Below, one piece after another: positions 17,637 to 25,579 of a stretch of 64,000 bases of DNA (the first letter of the stretch is position 1; every line of letters starts with the position of its first letter). The notes under the pieces were generated by a model, which ran no database searches, was not told the DNA's origin, and worked only from the letters and a program-made list of their open reading frames with translations. Position numbers and translations under genes: made by a program. The DNA is from Nitrospirota bacterium (GTDB taxonomy: Bacteria; Nitrospirota; Nitrospiria; Nitrospirales; Nitrospiraceae): NCBI GenBank assembly GCA_018971525.1, contig JAGXAR010000010.1, positions 1 to 64,000 on the forward strand, read 5' to 3'.

Positions 17637-18995
17637 ATGTCCGAAGACTTCGGCAAAGACATGCTCATGCTCGGTGGTACTGTGGCGGGCTTCATCGCGG
17701 CCATGTTGACCGTTATGGAGAAGCTGTTGGATATCCAGAGCCGGTTCACATCGAAGAAGGAACGAAAATCGCCTTCCCCAACCGAGCGTCCGGCCTCTAA
17801 CTCATCTTCCACGATCGATTTCTTTTCGTCGAAGCCCTTCAGTGGTACCCCCTATCTCCTCCTATACGAAACCGGCGTGATCGTCGCAGCCGGCCTGCTC
17901 CTCAACTACGTTGGGCTCACGTTGAGTCGCCATCTGGAGAGCATCCTGTTCCTCGACATGACTGGAACAGCGCTTGTCGCCTTCCTCTTGGGCCCCTGGT
18001 GGGGAACCATCGCCGCCCTCCTCTCGAATTCCGTCGTGAACTGGTTGTTGTACCCGGAAACCGGCGGGGATATATTGATTTTCCCCTGGTCGCTGGTAAA
18101 CATAACCGGCGCGTTCTATTGGGGCTGGATGGCCAGACAAACAGGCTTTCAAAAGTATCTCCGCACAGGACGCAGTTCTGCCCTGTCCCATGCCTGGTTT
18201 CTCTATATCTTCGGGGTCGGCGGCGCGATCGTCATGAGCCTGCCGGGAACCTTTGTCCAGGCTGCCCTGCATGAGCAAACCACCTTTGCCTTGAACCCCG
18301 ATGTTGCCGAGTCAGTGAGCCTGCGCGTACTCCAATGGGAGCAAACTGCACATCTCTATCTCGAATCCCTCTTCGGGTTCACCTGGGGTGAAAGTCTGAG
18401 CTGGTGGATCGTCAACTGGTTCCAGAACTGGATCCGCTATATTCCGGACAAGACCATGAGCGCCGCCATCGCGCTCGTGGTTCTCAAGTACGGCTACCCC
18501 CTTTTCGAACGTGAGCTGATTCATGGAGGACCGGAGGGTGAACGTCCGAACGATGAGCGCATCCTGCCGCTGGTGTTGGGGTTGCTCTATGCCCCCTCCT
18601 TCGCCGCCTTGATCAGCAGCGAAACCTATGGAGGAACGGTCTATTGGCCTCTATGGGCACTGCCCTGGCTCTTGATTCTGGCAGGCTACTTCCGTTTGCG
18701 CTACTGGGGCGCGGGGGAGGTGGCTCTGCGGACAGCCAGACTTCAACGAGCCGAGCGCTACGCCCGCGCCCTGAAATTGATTGGGCGGGAGGCTTCCCAT
18801 GAATTCTGCAAGCGGTTGACCTTCATGACCCTGATCGCGAGCCTGCTCTTTGCTCTCTGTCTCCCCATCCTCTTGACAGACTTTTACCGCGCCACCTTCA
18901 AGTTCTTCTGCGTCGTCTACGGATTTCTGCTCGTGGTCCACCTTGTGCGTATTTCTATCGCGCAGAACATTTCCATCGCCCGCGCAAACGACTGA
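17637..18995 (+). CDS. ECF S-component-like multi-pass membrane protein with C-terminal extension
   Basis: This 452-residue protein has one N-terminal helix, a polar linker (residues 35-75), then about nine more helices. The segment LFLDMTGTALVAFLLGPWWGTIAALLSNSVVNWLLYP (around residues 103-140) resembles the substrate-binding S-component of ECF transporters. A positively charged stretch near residues 365-390 precedes the last two helices. Known S-components are about 180-200 residues, so this is an enlarged or unrelated form. No ATPase or T-component gene is near. Substrate unknown. Confidence 0.5.
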   Translation: MSEDFGKDMLMLGGTVAGFIAAMLTVMEKLLDIQSRFTSKKERKSPSPTERPASNSSSTIDFFSSKPFSGTPYLLLYETGVIVAAGLLLNYVGLTLSRHLESILFLDMTGTALVAFLLGPWWGTIAALLSNSVVNWLLYPETGGDILIFPWSLVNITGAFYWGWMARQTGFQKYLRTGRSSALSHAWFLYIFGVGGAIVMSLPGTFVQAALHEQTTFALNPDVAESVSLRVLQWEQTAHLYLESLFGFTWGESLSWWIVNWFQNWIRYIPDKTMSAAIALVVLKYGYPLFERELIHGGPEGERPNDERILPLVLGLLYAPSFAALISSETYGGTVYWPLWALPWLLILAGYFRLRYWGAGEVALRTARLQRAERYARALKLIGREASHEFCKRLTFMTLIASLLFALCLPILLTDFYRATFKFFCVVYGFLLVVHLVRISIAQNISIARAND

Positions 18996-18998
18996 TCA

Positions 18999-19080
18999 TA
19001 AGACGTGAAACGTAAGGCGTGAGGCATGCCAGGGGAAACCCCTTTAATTACTTGATGCTTCACCTCTCACCTTTCACACC
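18999..19080. repeat. Iterated-word palindrome, GTGAAACGT type, between convergent genes
   Basis: The 5' arm at 19001-19027 (ACGTGAAACGTAAGGCGTGAGGCAT) is the near-complement of 19055-19080 (ATGCTTCACCTCTCACCTTTCACACC). The loop holds AGGGG-AAA-CCCCT at 19031-19043 followed by TTTAATTA. It lies between convergent genes and includes the stop of the M50 gene, so it may end transcription from both sides. Confidence 0.7.
19031..19050 (+). terminator. Possible weak intrinsic terminator
   Basis: AGGGG-AAA-CCCCT followed by TTTAATT lies in the loop of the larger palindrome, 36 bases after the ECF-like gene stop. The stem is only 5 bp and the T-tract is short, so this is a weak prediction. Confidence 0.3.
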
Positions 19081-20225
19081 TTGTGCAACTGTAAGAATTG
19101 TGCGATGGCCGATCGGGTGATGAGCCCGACGATCGCACCATTCTCCATCACCACAAGACGATCCCACCCACCCTGGACCATACGTTCCATCGCCTGCATG
19201 ACGGACCAGTCCGGAGGGATACAGAAAGCCGGCGACACGGGGCGCATGATTTCGCGCACGCGACGCCACAGCCAGAGGGCCGTGGGAACGGCTTGCACGT
19301 CTTGCACTGTGACCACCCCGAGAACCTGCCCGTCCTCGCATACTGGAAATCCACCAAATCCATGCGCGACAAAGTATTGATCGACCGCGTCCTGCACGCT
19401 CATGTCCGGCAGCAGGGTCACGACGCGGTGGACCATGACCTGGCGGACCGTCACCGACGCCAACGAAGCCCGCATAGCAGATTGCCGTCTACTGGCCAAG
19501 GCCGCGGCAAAGAGAAATGCACCGATAAAGATGAGCCAGCCGCCGTTCCGCGCAAGGGAGGGTGCCAGGACACCGGACCAGGCCCCCAACATCAAGGTCG
19601 CACCGATCACACCAAGGACCACGCCGAACCCTGTTCCCACGAGCGCGGCCTGACTGGTCGCTCGATTGAAATCTTTGTTCCAGGCCCACAGTCCAGCCCG
19701 TAAGACGCGTCCGCCGTCTAACGGAAACCCCGGAAGCAGATTGAACAGGCCGAGCTGTACATTCACCATGCCGAGCAAGCCTCCGAGGACGGCGAACCCC
19801 TGAACCCCGGATTGCGCGAACAACGCGTCCACCGCCATGGCTCCGCCGAGACAGCCGGCCCCCAAAAGCAAACTCACCAGCGGTCCCGCCATCGCGATTA
19901 AGAACTCGGCCCGCGGACTGGGCGGCTCCTTCCCCATATGGGCCATCCCCCCGAAAATGAAGAGGGTAATCTGCCTGATAGGGATCTGGTAGCGCAGTGC
20001 AACATAGGAATGGCCCAATTCATGGAGCAGAACGGAGAGAAATAACAAGAGGGCGGCAATGCCGCCCATCCCCCAGTAGCGTGGAGCCGACTGCCCAGGC
20101 AAGGTCTCGGGCAAATAGCCGGTCGCCAAGGTCCAGGTCACAAAGAGGAACACGACAAACCAGGAGGCATGCACATGAATCGGGATGCCCAGCGCACGAC
20201 CGATTTTCCAATTGGGTAATGGCAT
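19074..20225 (-). CDS. Site-2-type M50 zinc metalloprotease with two CBS domains
   Basis: The 383-residue protein has HELGH at residues 68-72 and the second M50 motif LLPGFPLDGGRVL, so both zinc-binding parts are present. The first 230 residues form about six membrane helices. The C-terminal part holds two CBS repeats (VTVRQVMVHRVVTL.. and VREIMRPVSPAFCIP..), usually nucleotide sensors. The ATG at 20225 gives the family N terminus MPLPNWKIGRALGIPIHVH; a start 12 codons upstream is possible. The family cleaves membrane-embedded substrates; the target is unknown. Confidence 0.9.
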   Translation of the reverse strand: MPLPNWKIGRALGIPIHVHASWFVVFLFVTWTLATGYLPETLPGQSAPRYWGMGGIAALLLFLSVLLHELGHSYVALRYQIPIRQITLFIFGGMAHMGKEPPSPRAEFLIAMAGPLVSLLLGAGCLGGAMAVDALFAQSGVQGFAVLGGLLGMVNVQLGLFNLLPGFPLDGGRVLRAGLWAWNKDFNRATSQAALVGTGFGVVLGVIGATLMLGAWSGVLAPSLARNGGWLIFIGAFLFAAALASRRQSAMRASLASVTVRQVMVHRVVTLLPDMSVQDAVDQYFVAHGFGGFPVCEDGQVLGVVTVQDVQAVPTALWLWRRVREIMRPVSPAFCIPPDWSVMQAMERMVQGGWDRLVVMENGAIVGLITRSAIAQFLQLHKV

Positions 20226-20277
20226 GCATCCACCGTAACAGTGTAGGAATTGGAGCGTCAACTCGGCTTCGCCTCCT

Positions 20278-20402
20278 GGCAGGCTGCTGAAAAAGTCCGC
20301 CAGCGTCGTTCTCGCATCGTTCAGATCCTCAACGTACCCCAGAGGGTACGCCTCCGGTCTTCACTCGCTACGGCCTTGCTGGACGAACTTTTTGAGCAGC
20401 CC
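20278..20402 (-). repeat. MITE-like inverted-repeat element, copy A
   Basis: Terminal inverted repeats GCTGCTGAAAAAGTCCGCC (20283-) and GACGAACTTTTTGAGCAGC (-20400) bound about 120 bases with no ORF. An inner hairpin GTACCC-CAGA-GGGTAC is at 20334-20349. Read on the - strand it continues GTTGAGGAT, as in copies B, C and D. The element sits upstream of the CE4 gene and downstream of the M50 gene start, in the divergent gap. Confidence 0.85.
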
Positions 20403-20502
20403 GTGGATTATCGCTTCCTTGCCCAAAACACATAGGGCATCCAGATTCTGGCATGCCACGAACGTTTTTGCGAAGTCTCCTGGATCGGGTATACTCAGCA
20501 CC

Positions 20503-21219
20503 ATGCAACCGCGCTACTCACCAGGGATACTCTGCCTTGCCCTTACGATGCTGCTTGCCCCGGCGGCGCCACCCTTCACGCAGGCCCAGGTGATCAAGTC
20601 AGGGCCGCCCTCTTGTCCCGGAGTCGCGCTGACGTTCGACCTCTGTCCGGTGCGGAAAGGAGCGGGCTACGACCAGGCACTGATCGACTACCTAATTGAG
20701 CAGAAGATCCCCGCCACCTTCTTCATGTCCGGGAAATGGATGACGAAACACGATCCGCAAGTGAGGGCCCTCCTCCAGATCCCGTTCTTTGAAGTCGGCA
20801 CCCATGGGGAGGTCCACGCCCATCTGCCGCTCCATTCAGCGAAGGGGCAGGAACAAGAAATTCTCGGACCAGTTCGTCTGTTCAAAGCCAAGTACGCTCA
20901 TGACGCGACGTTATTTCGCCCTCCCTATGGGGAGTTCAACGACGAAACCGTCAACGTGGCCCGCGCTCTCGGCCTCCGGTTTATACTCTGGAGCGTCGTG
21001 TCCGGCGATCCCGACCCGACGCTCACGGCGATCCAGATTGAAGACCGGCTGAAGCGGTTCGTCCGGAAGGGTAGTGTCATCGTGATGCATGCTAACGGGA
21101 AGGGCAAACACACGCACGAGGTGGTGCAAGACCTCCATCAACATCTATTACCGGAGCGAAACCTCACCCCGATGACCATGAGCGATCTCCTAATCTGTAA
21201 TGGCCAGGCAGCCCCATGA
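20503..21219 (+). CDS. Polysaccharide deacetylase-family (CE4/NodB) secreted protein with altered metal motif
   Basis: This 238-residue protein has a signal peptide (MQPRYSPGILCLALTMLLAPAAPPFTQAQ) and the NodB fold. The first motif reads ALTFDLCP, so the second Asp of the usual TFDDG is Leu; the HxxxH motif (THGEVHAHLPLH) and RPPYGEFND motif are present. Variants with TFDxC are known in the family. It probably acts on a cell-wall or surface polysaccharide outside the inner membrane. The stop overlaps the next gene by 4 bases. Confidence 0.8.
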   Translation: MQPRYSPGILCLALTMLLAPAAPPFTQAQVIKSGPPSCPGVALTFDLCPVRKGAGYDQALIDYLIEQKIPATFFMSGKWMTKHDPQVRALLQIPFFEVGTHGEVHAHLPLHSAKGQEQEILGPVRLFKAKYAHDATLFRPPYGEFNDETVNVARALGLRFILWSVVSGDPDPTLTAIQIEDRLKRFVRKGSVIVMHANGKGKHTHEVVQDLHQHLLPERNLTPMTMSDLLICNGQAAP

Positions 21220-21689
21220 CCGATCCGATCGTTCGGCCCATGACGGCGGAGGATCGGGCTGCCGTCATTGAACTGCTCGCCGGCTCCGACCCTTGGAAAC
21301 GGCTGGGCTACCAAGCCGGTGACTGGGACATCTATTTCACGCCGCTCCCACAGGGCCGTGACAGCTACGTCGTGGACCAGAATGGCAACGTCGCCGGCAT
21401 CGCGATCGTTCGTCAGAAATTCTTGCTCGGCGACTATTTGGAGCTGCTTGCAGTGGCGGACTGGGCGAGAGGCAAGGGGCTAGGAGGAAAGTTGCTCGGA
21501 CATATAGAGCCAATTGTGTTTGGAAGAGCCACGAACCTTTTCGCCTGCGTGTCCGATTTCAACGCGCAGGCGCGGGCCTTTTACAAGAAACACGGCTATC
21601 AGGAAATCGGTCCCATGCCGAACTTTCTGATCCCGGGCAGCGCCGAGATTCTGCTACGCAAGACCGCGGGACCGGCGAGAAAGAGCTGA
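21216..21689 (+). CDS. GNAT-family N-acetyltransferase
   Basis: The 157-residue protein has a GNAT domain: IVRPMTAEDRAAVIELL at the start, the acetyl-CoA loop VADWARGKGLGGKLL near residues 85-100, and ARAFYKKHGYQEIG near the end. It is translated from an ATGA overlap with the deacetylase gene, so the two are probably co-expressed. The substrate cannot be told; the pairing with a polysaccharide deacetylase does not decide it. Confidence 0.85.
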   Translation: MTDPIVRPMTAEDRAAVIELLAGSDPWKRLGYQAGDWDIYFTPLPQGRDSYVVDQNGNVAGIAIVRQKFLLGDYLELLAVADWARGKGLGGKLLGHIEPIVFGRATNLFACVSDFNAQARAFYKKHGYQEIGPMPNFLIPGSAEILLRKTAGPARKS

Positions 21690-21784
21690 TGACTTATCGC
21701 GAATGGCGTATGGTATGAGGCAGGCCAATCGGGAGTATCTCTTTCCGGCCATTAGCCATAGGCCATACGCTATTCGCTCTTATC
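21690..21784. repeat. Iterated-word palindrome, GCGTATGGC type (GNAT-VOC)
   Basis: The 5' arm (about 21690-21731, with GCGAATGGCGTATGG) is complementary to the 3' arm (about 21745-21784, GGCCATTAGCCATAGGCCATACGCTATTCGC). Words are shared with 11413-11553. The 3' arm ends 12 bases before the next ATG, with a G-run (CCGGGGGC) between. Confidence 0.7.
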
Positions 21785-21796
21785 CGGGGGCAAACC

Positions 21797-22195
21797 ATGC
21801 AAGTCAAAAAGCTTCTCCATACCCGCATGCGGGTCAGCGACATGGATCAAACGATCAACTTCTACACCAGCATCCTCGGACTTGAGGTCCTGGAGCGGAA
21901 GGTCTCACCGCGCGGCTCTCATCTGGCTTTTCTCAGGGTGCCCAACAGCGAGGAGCTGATCGAGCTCTGCAGCTTTCCGCCGAGTGGACCGGTGAGAGTC
22001 CAGGAAGACCTCGTCCACCTGGCCTTCCAAGTCGAGAACCTTGACGACACCATTGAACAACTCGGCGCCAAACAGATTAGAATTACGGACGGCCCAACGC
22101 TCACATCTTCCGGCAGCCGATTTATTTTCATCGATGCTCCTGACGGATATGAAGTCGAACTCATCGAACGCCCGCCTGGCGTCAGGATCGTGTAG
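21797..22195 (+). CDS. Glyoxalase/VOC-family protein
   Basis: The 132-residue protein is a single VOC module pair: HTRMRVSDMDQTINFYTSILGLEVL, then EELIELCS, LVHLAFQVENLDD and FIDAPDGYEVELIER. Histidines and glutamates at the four places used as metal ligands by glyoxalase I (His8, Glu in ELIEL, His in VHLAF, Glu in YEVELIE) are present, so a lactoylglutathione lyase-like reaction is possible. Other metal-dependent VOC activities cannot be excluded. Confidence 0.8.
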   Translation: MQVKKLLHTRMRVSDMDQTINFYTSILGLEVLERKVSPRGSHLAFLRVPNSEELIELCSFPPSGPVRVQEDLVHLAFQVENLDDTIEQLGAKQIRITDGPTLTSSGSRFIFIDAPDGYEVELIERPPGVRIV

Positions 22196-22200
22196 CCCAT

Positions 22201-22334
22201 GTCATTCGTCAATCGTCATTCGTGGACACGTAGACGCAGCTGAATTGTCGCCTCCTCCCTGTTGACGACTCAACGCCTCCCGAAGTACCTTCTTTCTCCC
22301 GATTGGCAGTTGACCTTTGACGATTGACGAATCT
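22201..22334. repeat. Iterated-word palindrome, ATTCGTCA type (VOC-dapF)
   Basis: ATTCGTCAATCGTCA at 22204-22218 is a perfect 15-bp inverted match of TGACGATTGACGAAT at 22318-22332. Each arm carries the word TCGTCA two to three times. The loop is about 100 bases. The dapF ribosome-binding site (GGAGG, 22335-22339) directly follows the 3' arm. Confidence 0.85.
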
Positions 22335-22347
22335 GGAGGTTGCAAGG

Positions 22348-23217
22348 ATGAAGAACGGATTCTTCCGCGGGCATGGGCTGGGCAATGACTATGTGGTGAT
22401 GGATCCGAAAGAACTGTCGTTCTCGCTCACCCCGTCAAGGATCAAAGCCATCTGTGATCGCAACTGGGGCCTCGGCAGTGATGGGATCCTTGCGCTGGTC
22501 CCGTCAAAGAAAGCGGACTTCGGCCTGAGGATCTTCAACCCTGACGGCAGCGAGGCGGAAAAATCCGGCAACGGCCTGCGCATCTTTGCCCGCTATCTCC
22601 ACGCGACCGGCAAGACGAAAAAGACGCACTTCACAGTCGAGACCAAAGGAGGGCTGGTGACGATTGCGCTGCATGTGGACCGGCATGGAGATGCAAGTGC
22701 CGTCACCGTCGAGATGGGCCGGGCCACGTTCCAGCCGGCTGCACTCCCCTGTACCCTCACGACCAGCGAACTCGTCGATCAGCCCATCGACGCAGCAGGC
22801 CATTCACTCACCTTCACCGGCGTGAGTGTAGGGAATCCCCACTGTGTCATCTTCAAACCAGCCGGGCAGTCCTGGTCGCGAGAGGATCTCCTGATATTGG
22901 GACCGGCATTAGAAAATCACCCTCTGTTCCCGAAGCGAACGAACGTTCAACTCGCCGTGCCGACCGGCCCGAAAGAACTCTTCATCCTGATCTGGGAACG
23001 CGGGGCCGGCGAAACCCAGGCCTCCGGGTCCTCCTCCTGCGCCGCCGCGAGTGCGGCCGTCCGACTCGGGTTAGTGAAGAGCCCCGTCACGGTGAAAATG
23101 CCGGGAGGCCAGCTCAACATCGAGGTCGCCGCGGACTTCAGTCTCACCATGAAAGGTCCGGTAGCGGAAGTTGCGCGTGGAAGACTGAGTCCGTCGTTTG
23201 TCCGTTCGCTCCACTGA
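22348..23217 (+). CDS. DapF-like epimerase with both catalytic cysteines replaced by serine
   Basis: This 289-residue protein aligns over its length with diaminopimelate epimerase (GHGLGNDYVVMD; NPDGSEAEKSGNGLR; GNPHCVIF; WERGAGETQASGSSSC). In DapF the two catalytic thiols are Cys73 (CGNG) and Cys217 (ACGTG). Here the matching positions are Ser73 and Ser226; a cysteine remains at 231, four residues after the usual glycine. Known DapF needs both thiols, so the annotation as DAP epimerase is uncertain; it may be a distinct subfamily. The ATG at 22348 follows GGAGG. Confidence 0.75.
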   Translation: MKNGFFRGHGLGNDYVVMDPKELSFSLTPSRIKAICDRNWGLGSDGILALVPSKKADFGLRIFNPDGSEAEKSGNGLRIFARYLHATGKTKKTHFTVETKGGLVTIALHVDRHGDASAVTVEMGRATFQPAALPCTLTTSELVDQPIDAAGHSLTFTGVSVGNPHCVIFKPAGQSWSREDLLILGPALENHPLFPKRTNVQLAVPTGPKELFILIWERGAGETQASGSSSCAAASAAVRLGLVKSPVTVKMPGGQLNIEVAADFSLTMKGPVAEVARGRLSPSFVRSLH

Positions 23218-23219
23218 AC

Positions 23220-23349
23220 GAGTTGTCAGCGATCAGCAGTCCGCTTTCAGCCTCACTCCCCCGACCGGGTTGCCCCAGCGTGTCTCGGGCCTTAGAATGG
23301 GTGCCATGGAAGCACTTTCCCCCTGCTGACCGCTGAAGGCTGACGGCTC
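23220..23349. repeat. Iterated-word palindrome, GTCAGC type (dapF-uvrC)
   Basis: The 5' arm at 23220-23244 (GTCAGC, ATCAGC, then TCCGC) pairs with 23325-23349 (GCTGACC GCTGAAG GCTGACG GCTC) at 19 of 25 positions. The 3' arm ends on the base before the uvrC start codon. A loop of about 80 bases separates the arms. Confidence 0.75.
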
Positions 23350-25167
23350 ATGGCTACTTCCGCCGACCTCCAATCTAAACTCGACCACCTTCCCGACCAG
23401 CCGGGGGTCTATCTATTCAGGGACGAGCAGCGGGAATTACTCTACATCGGGAAAGCCGCAGTCCTGTCCAACCGCGTGCGGTCCTACTTTCAAAAAGGAA
23501 GCGACCACTCCCCGAAAAGCACCGTCCTGGTCAGCCAGATCGCAGACCTCGAAACGATCGTCACCCGTTCAGAACTCGAAGCGCTCATCCTCGAAAGCAA
23601 TCTGATCAAGCAGCATCGGCCACGTTTCAATGTGGTCTTACGGGACGACAAGCAATATCCCTACCTTCGTCTGCCGATCAAAGAGGACTTCCCGCGCCTC
23701 TCCATCGTCCGCCGCGTGCAAAAAGACGGCGCACTCTACTATGGCCCCTACACGCCGGCAGGCGCCTTGCGAGAGACCTTGAAAGTCATCAAGAAAGCCT
23801 TCCCCTTGGCCACCTGCACGATCGAGATCGACGGCAAGGCGGAGCGAGCCTGTATCGAATTCGAAATCAAACGGTGCATGGCACCCTGCACCGGCAATCA
23901 ATCGAAAGAGGACTACCACCACATCGTCGCGCAGGTCCGCCAGTTTCTCGAAGGGCGCGACCGTGAATTGCTGGACGACTTGCGCACCCAAATGGAAAGG
24001 GCTGCGGAGCATGAGGAATTCGAGGAGGCGGCGCGCTTGCGCGATCGGCTCTTCAACATCGAACGCACACTCGAGAAGCAACGCATCACCCAAACGACGA
24101 CGACCGACCAGGACGTGATCGGCCTGGCGCGGCAAGGCGCGGCGGTCGACCTCCAGATCCTCTTCGTACGCGGGGGCCTCTTAATCGGTCGCAAAGACTT
24201 CTTTTGGCCCCATTCAGCCGACGCCGGCGACGAGGAGCTTGTTCGATCCGCCATTGAACAGTTCTACAACAAAGACGGTCAACCGCCCAAAGAACTGCTC
24301 ATCCCCACCGACCTCGACGACGTCACGGTGATCGAAGAGTGGCTCTCAGGCAAGCGCGGGAATGCCGTCCGCGTCGTGGCCCCCGAGCGGGGCGTGAAAC
24401 ACCAATTGCTCCTCCTGGCGGAAGAAAACGCCGGTGCCGCCGTCGCCAATCACCTCCGAGATGAAGAAATCGGTCGGCAAGCGGTTGAAGAACTGAAGCG
24501 GCTCGTACGACTGAACATCGTGCCTCGGCGCATCGAAGGATTCGACATTTCGAACACGATGGGCAACCAGTCCGTCGCGTCCATGGTCGTATGGGAAGAC
24601 GGCCAGATGAAGAAAGCCGACTACCGCCGGTTCAAAATCCAAACCGTGACCGGTGCCAACGATTTTGCCAGCATGCAGGAAGTCGTCACCCGCCGCTATG
24701 GAGACAGCGAGGACCTCCCGCGCCCGGACCTTATCCTCATCGATGGAGGATTAGGCCAGCTTGCCGCAGCCATGGAAGGTCTGAAACAGGTCGGCCATCA
24801 GGACCTGGCCATCATTGGATTGGCCAAAGCACGCGGCGAGAAGGACGAGCGGATTTTCCTGCCCGGTCGAAAAAACCCCATTGTGCTTCGCGCGAACGCC
24901 CCGGCCACCCATCTCGTGCAACGCATTCGTGATGAGGCCCATCGATTTGCGATCACCTTTCATCGCAAGCTGCGCGGCAAAGCCCTTATGGCCTCACAAC
25001 TTGATCAGGTAACCGGCATCGGCGAGATCAAACGGGCCCGCCTGCTCAAACAATATGGCAGCCTGGCGAACATCGCTGCCGCCACGGACACCGAATTGAC
25101 GGCAGCAGGTCTCGATGCCAAGACCGTCGCGGAGATGCGGAAAGCGCTCACGAAAACTACGTTGTAA
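23350..25167 (+). CDS. uvrC: Excinuclease ABC subunit C
   Basis: The 605-residue protein has the GIY-YIG nuclease domain (PGVYLFRDEQRELLYIGKAA, residues 17-40), a UVR domain (LLDDLRTQMERAAEHEEFEEAARLRDRLFNIE), the RNase H-like C-terminal endonuclease (GFDISNTMGNQSVASMVVWEDG; LILIDGGLGQL) and HhH motifs at the end (VTGIGEIKRARLLKQYG). It makes the two incisions in nucleotide excision repair with UvrA and UvrB. uvrA is 16.7 kb away on the other strand. The ATG touches a hairpin arm and lacks a well-placed Shine-Dalgarno. Confidence 0.97.
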   Translation: MATSADLQSKLDHLPDQPGVYLFRDEQRELLYIGKAAVLSNRVRSYFQKGSDHSPKSTVLVSQIADLETIVTRSELEALILESNLIKQHRPRFNVVLRDDKQYPYLRLPIKEDFPRLSIVRRVQKDGALYYGPYTPAGALRETLKVIKKAFPLATCTIEIDGKAERACIEFEIKRCMAPCTGNQSKEDYHHIVAQVRQFLEGRDRELLDDLRTQMERAAEHEEFEEAARLRDRLFNIERTLEKQRITQTTTTDQDVIGLARQGAAVDLQILFVRGGLLIGRKDFFWPHSADAGDEELVRSAIEQFYNKDGQPPKELLIPTDLDDVTVIEEWLSGKRGNAVRVVAPERGVKHQLLLLAEENAGAAVANHLRDEEIGRQAVEELKRLVRLNIVPRRIEGFDISNTMGNQSVASMVVWEDGQMKKADYRRFKIQTVTGANDFASMQEVVTRRYGDSEDLPRPDLILIDGGLGQLAAAMEGLKQVGHQDLAIIGLAKARGEKDERIFLPGRKNPIVLRANAPATHLVQRIRDEAHRFAITFHRKLRGKALMASQLDQVTGIGEIKRARLLKQYGSLANIAAATDTELTAAGLDAKTVAEMRKALTKTTL

Positions 25168-25579
25168 CACCTGACTCAGGCCTGCCGGATTTTATAGTGA
25201 ATGGCTGGGCCAGCATCGCTGTCCGACGACAGCCCTCCCTTGCCAGGCCGCAGCGGCGTCTCGTGGGTCGAAACCGAACGGCTTGGGCAGAAGGCGTTCA
25301 TGATTGTGGTTGCGGCAATAGCCATGCCACGAGGCTGAAACCGAACAAATAATGCATGCTAGACGATTGGTTCGATAATCATGGAGCCAAATGGCAATAT
25401 CACATAGAGCCATATGGACCCAGCTTGCCATTAAAGAAAGGGCCTAGGCATTTTTAGATATCGCGCACAACTCAAACCATCCACCTGTTGATTTCACAGA
25501 CGGCCTCAATTAGACTTTGACCTCTCAGGCTCCATTACCTACCATGGTTCAACGCGGCTCCTCGAGATCGGAGAGCATG
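25168..25579. other. Intergenic region uvrC-luxR, no recognised gene
   Basis: This stretch of about 410 bases becomes AT-richer towards luxR. A - strand ORF of 79 codons at 25192-25431 has no recognisable motif. A weak promoter-like pair (TTGATT, 17 bases, TAGACT at about 25489-25516) precedes luxR. No lux-box-like palindrome was found here. Confidence 0.4.

Noticed and set aside
25192-25431. 79-codon - strand ORF after uvrC
   Set aside because: No motif, odd residue composition (many Trp, Cys, His), no ribosome-binding site; likely chance.
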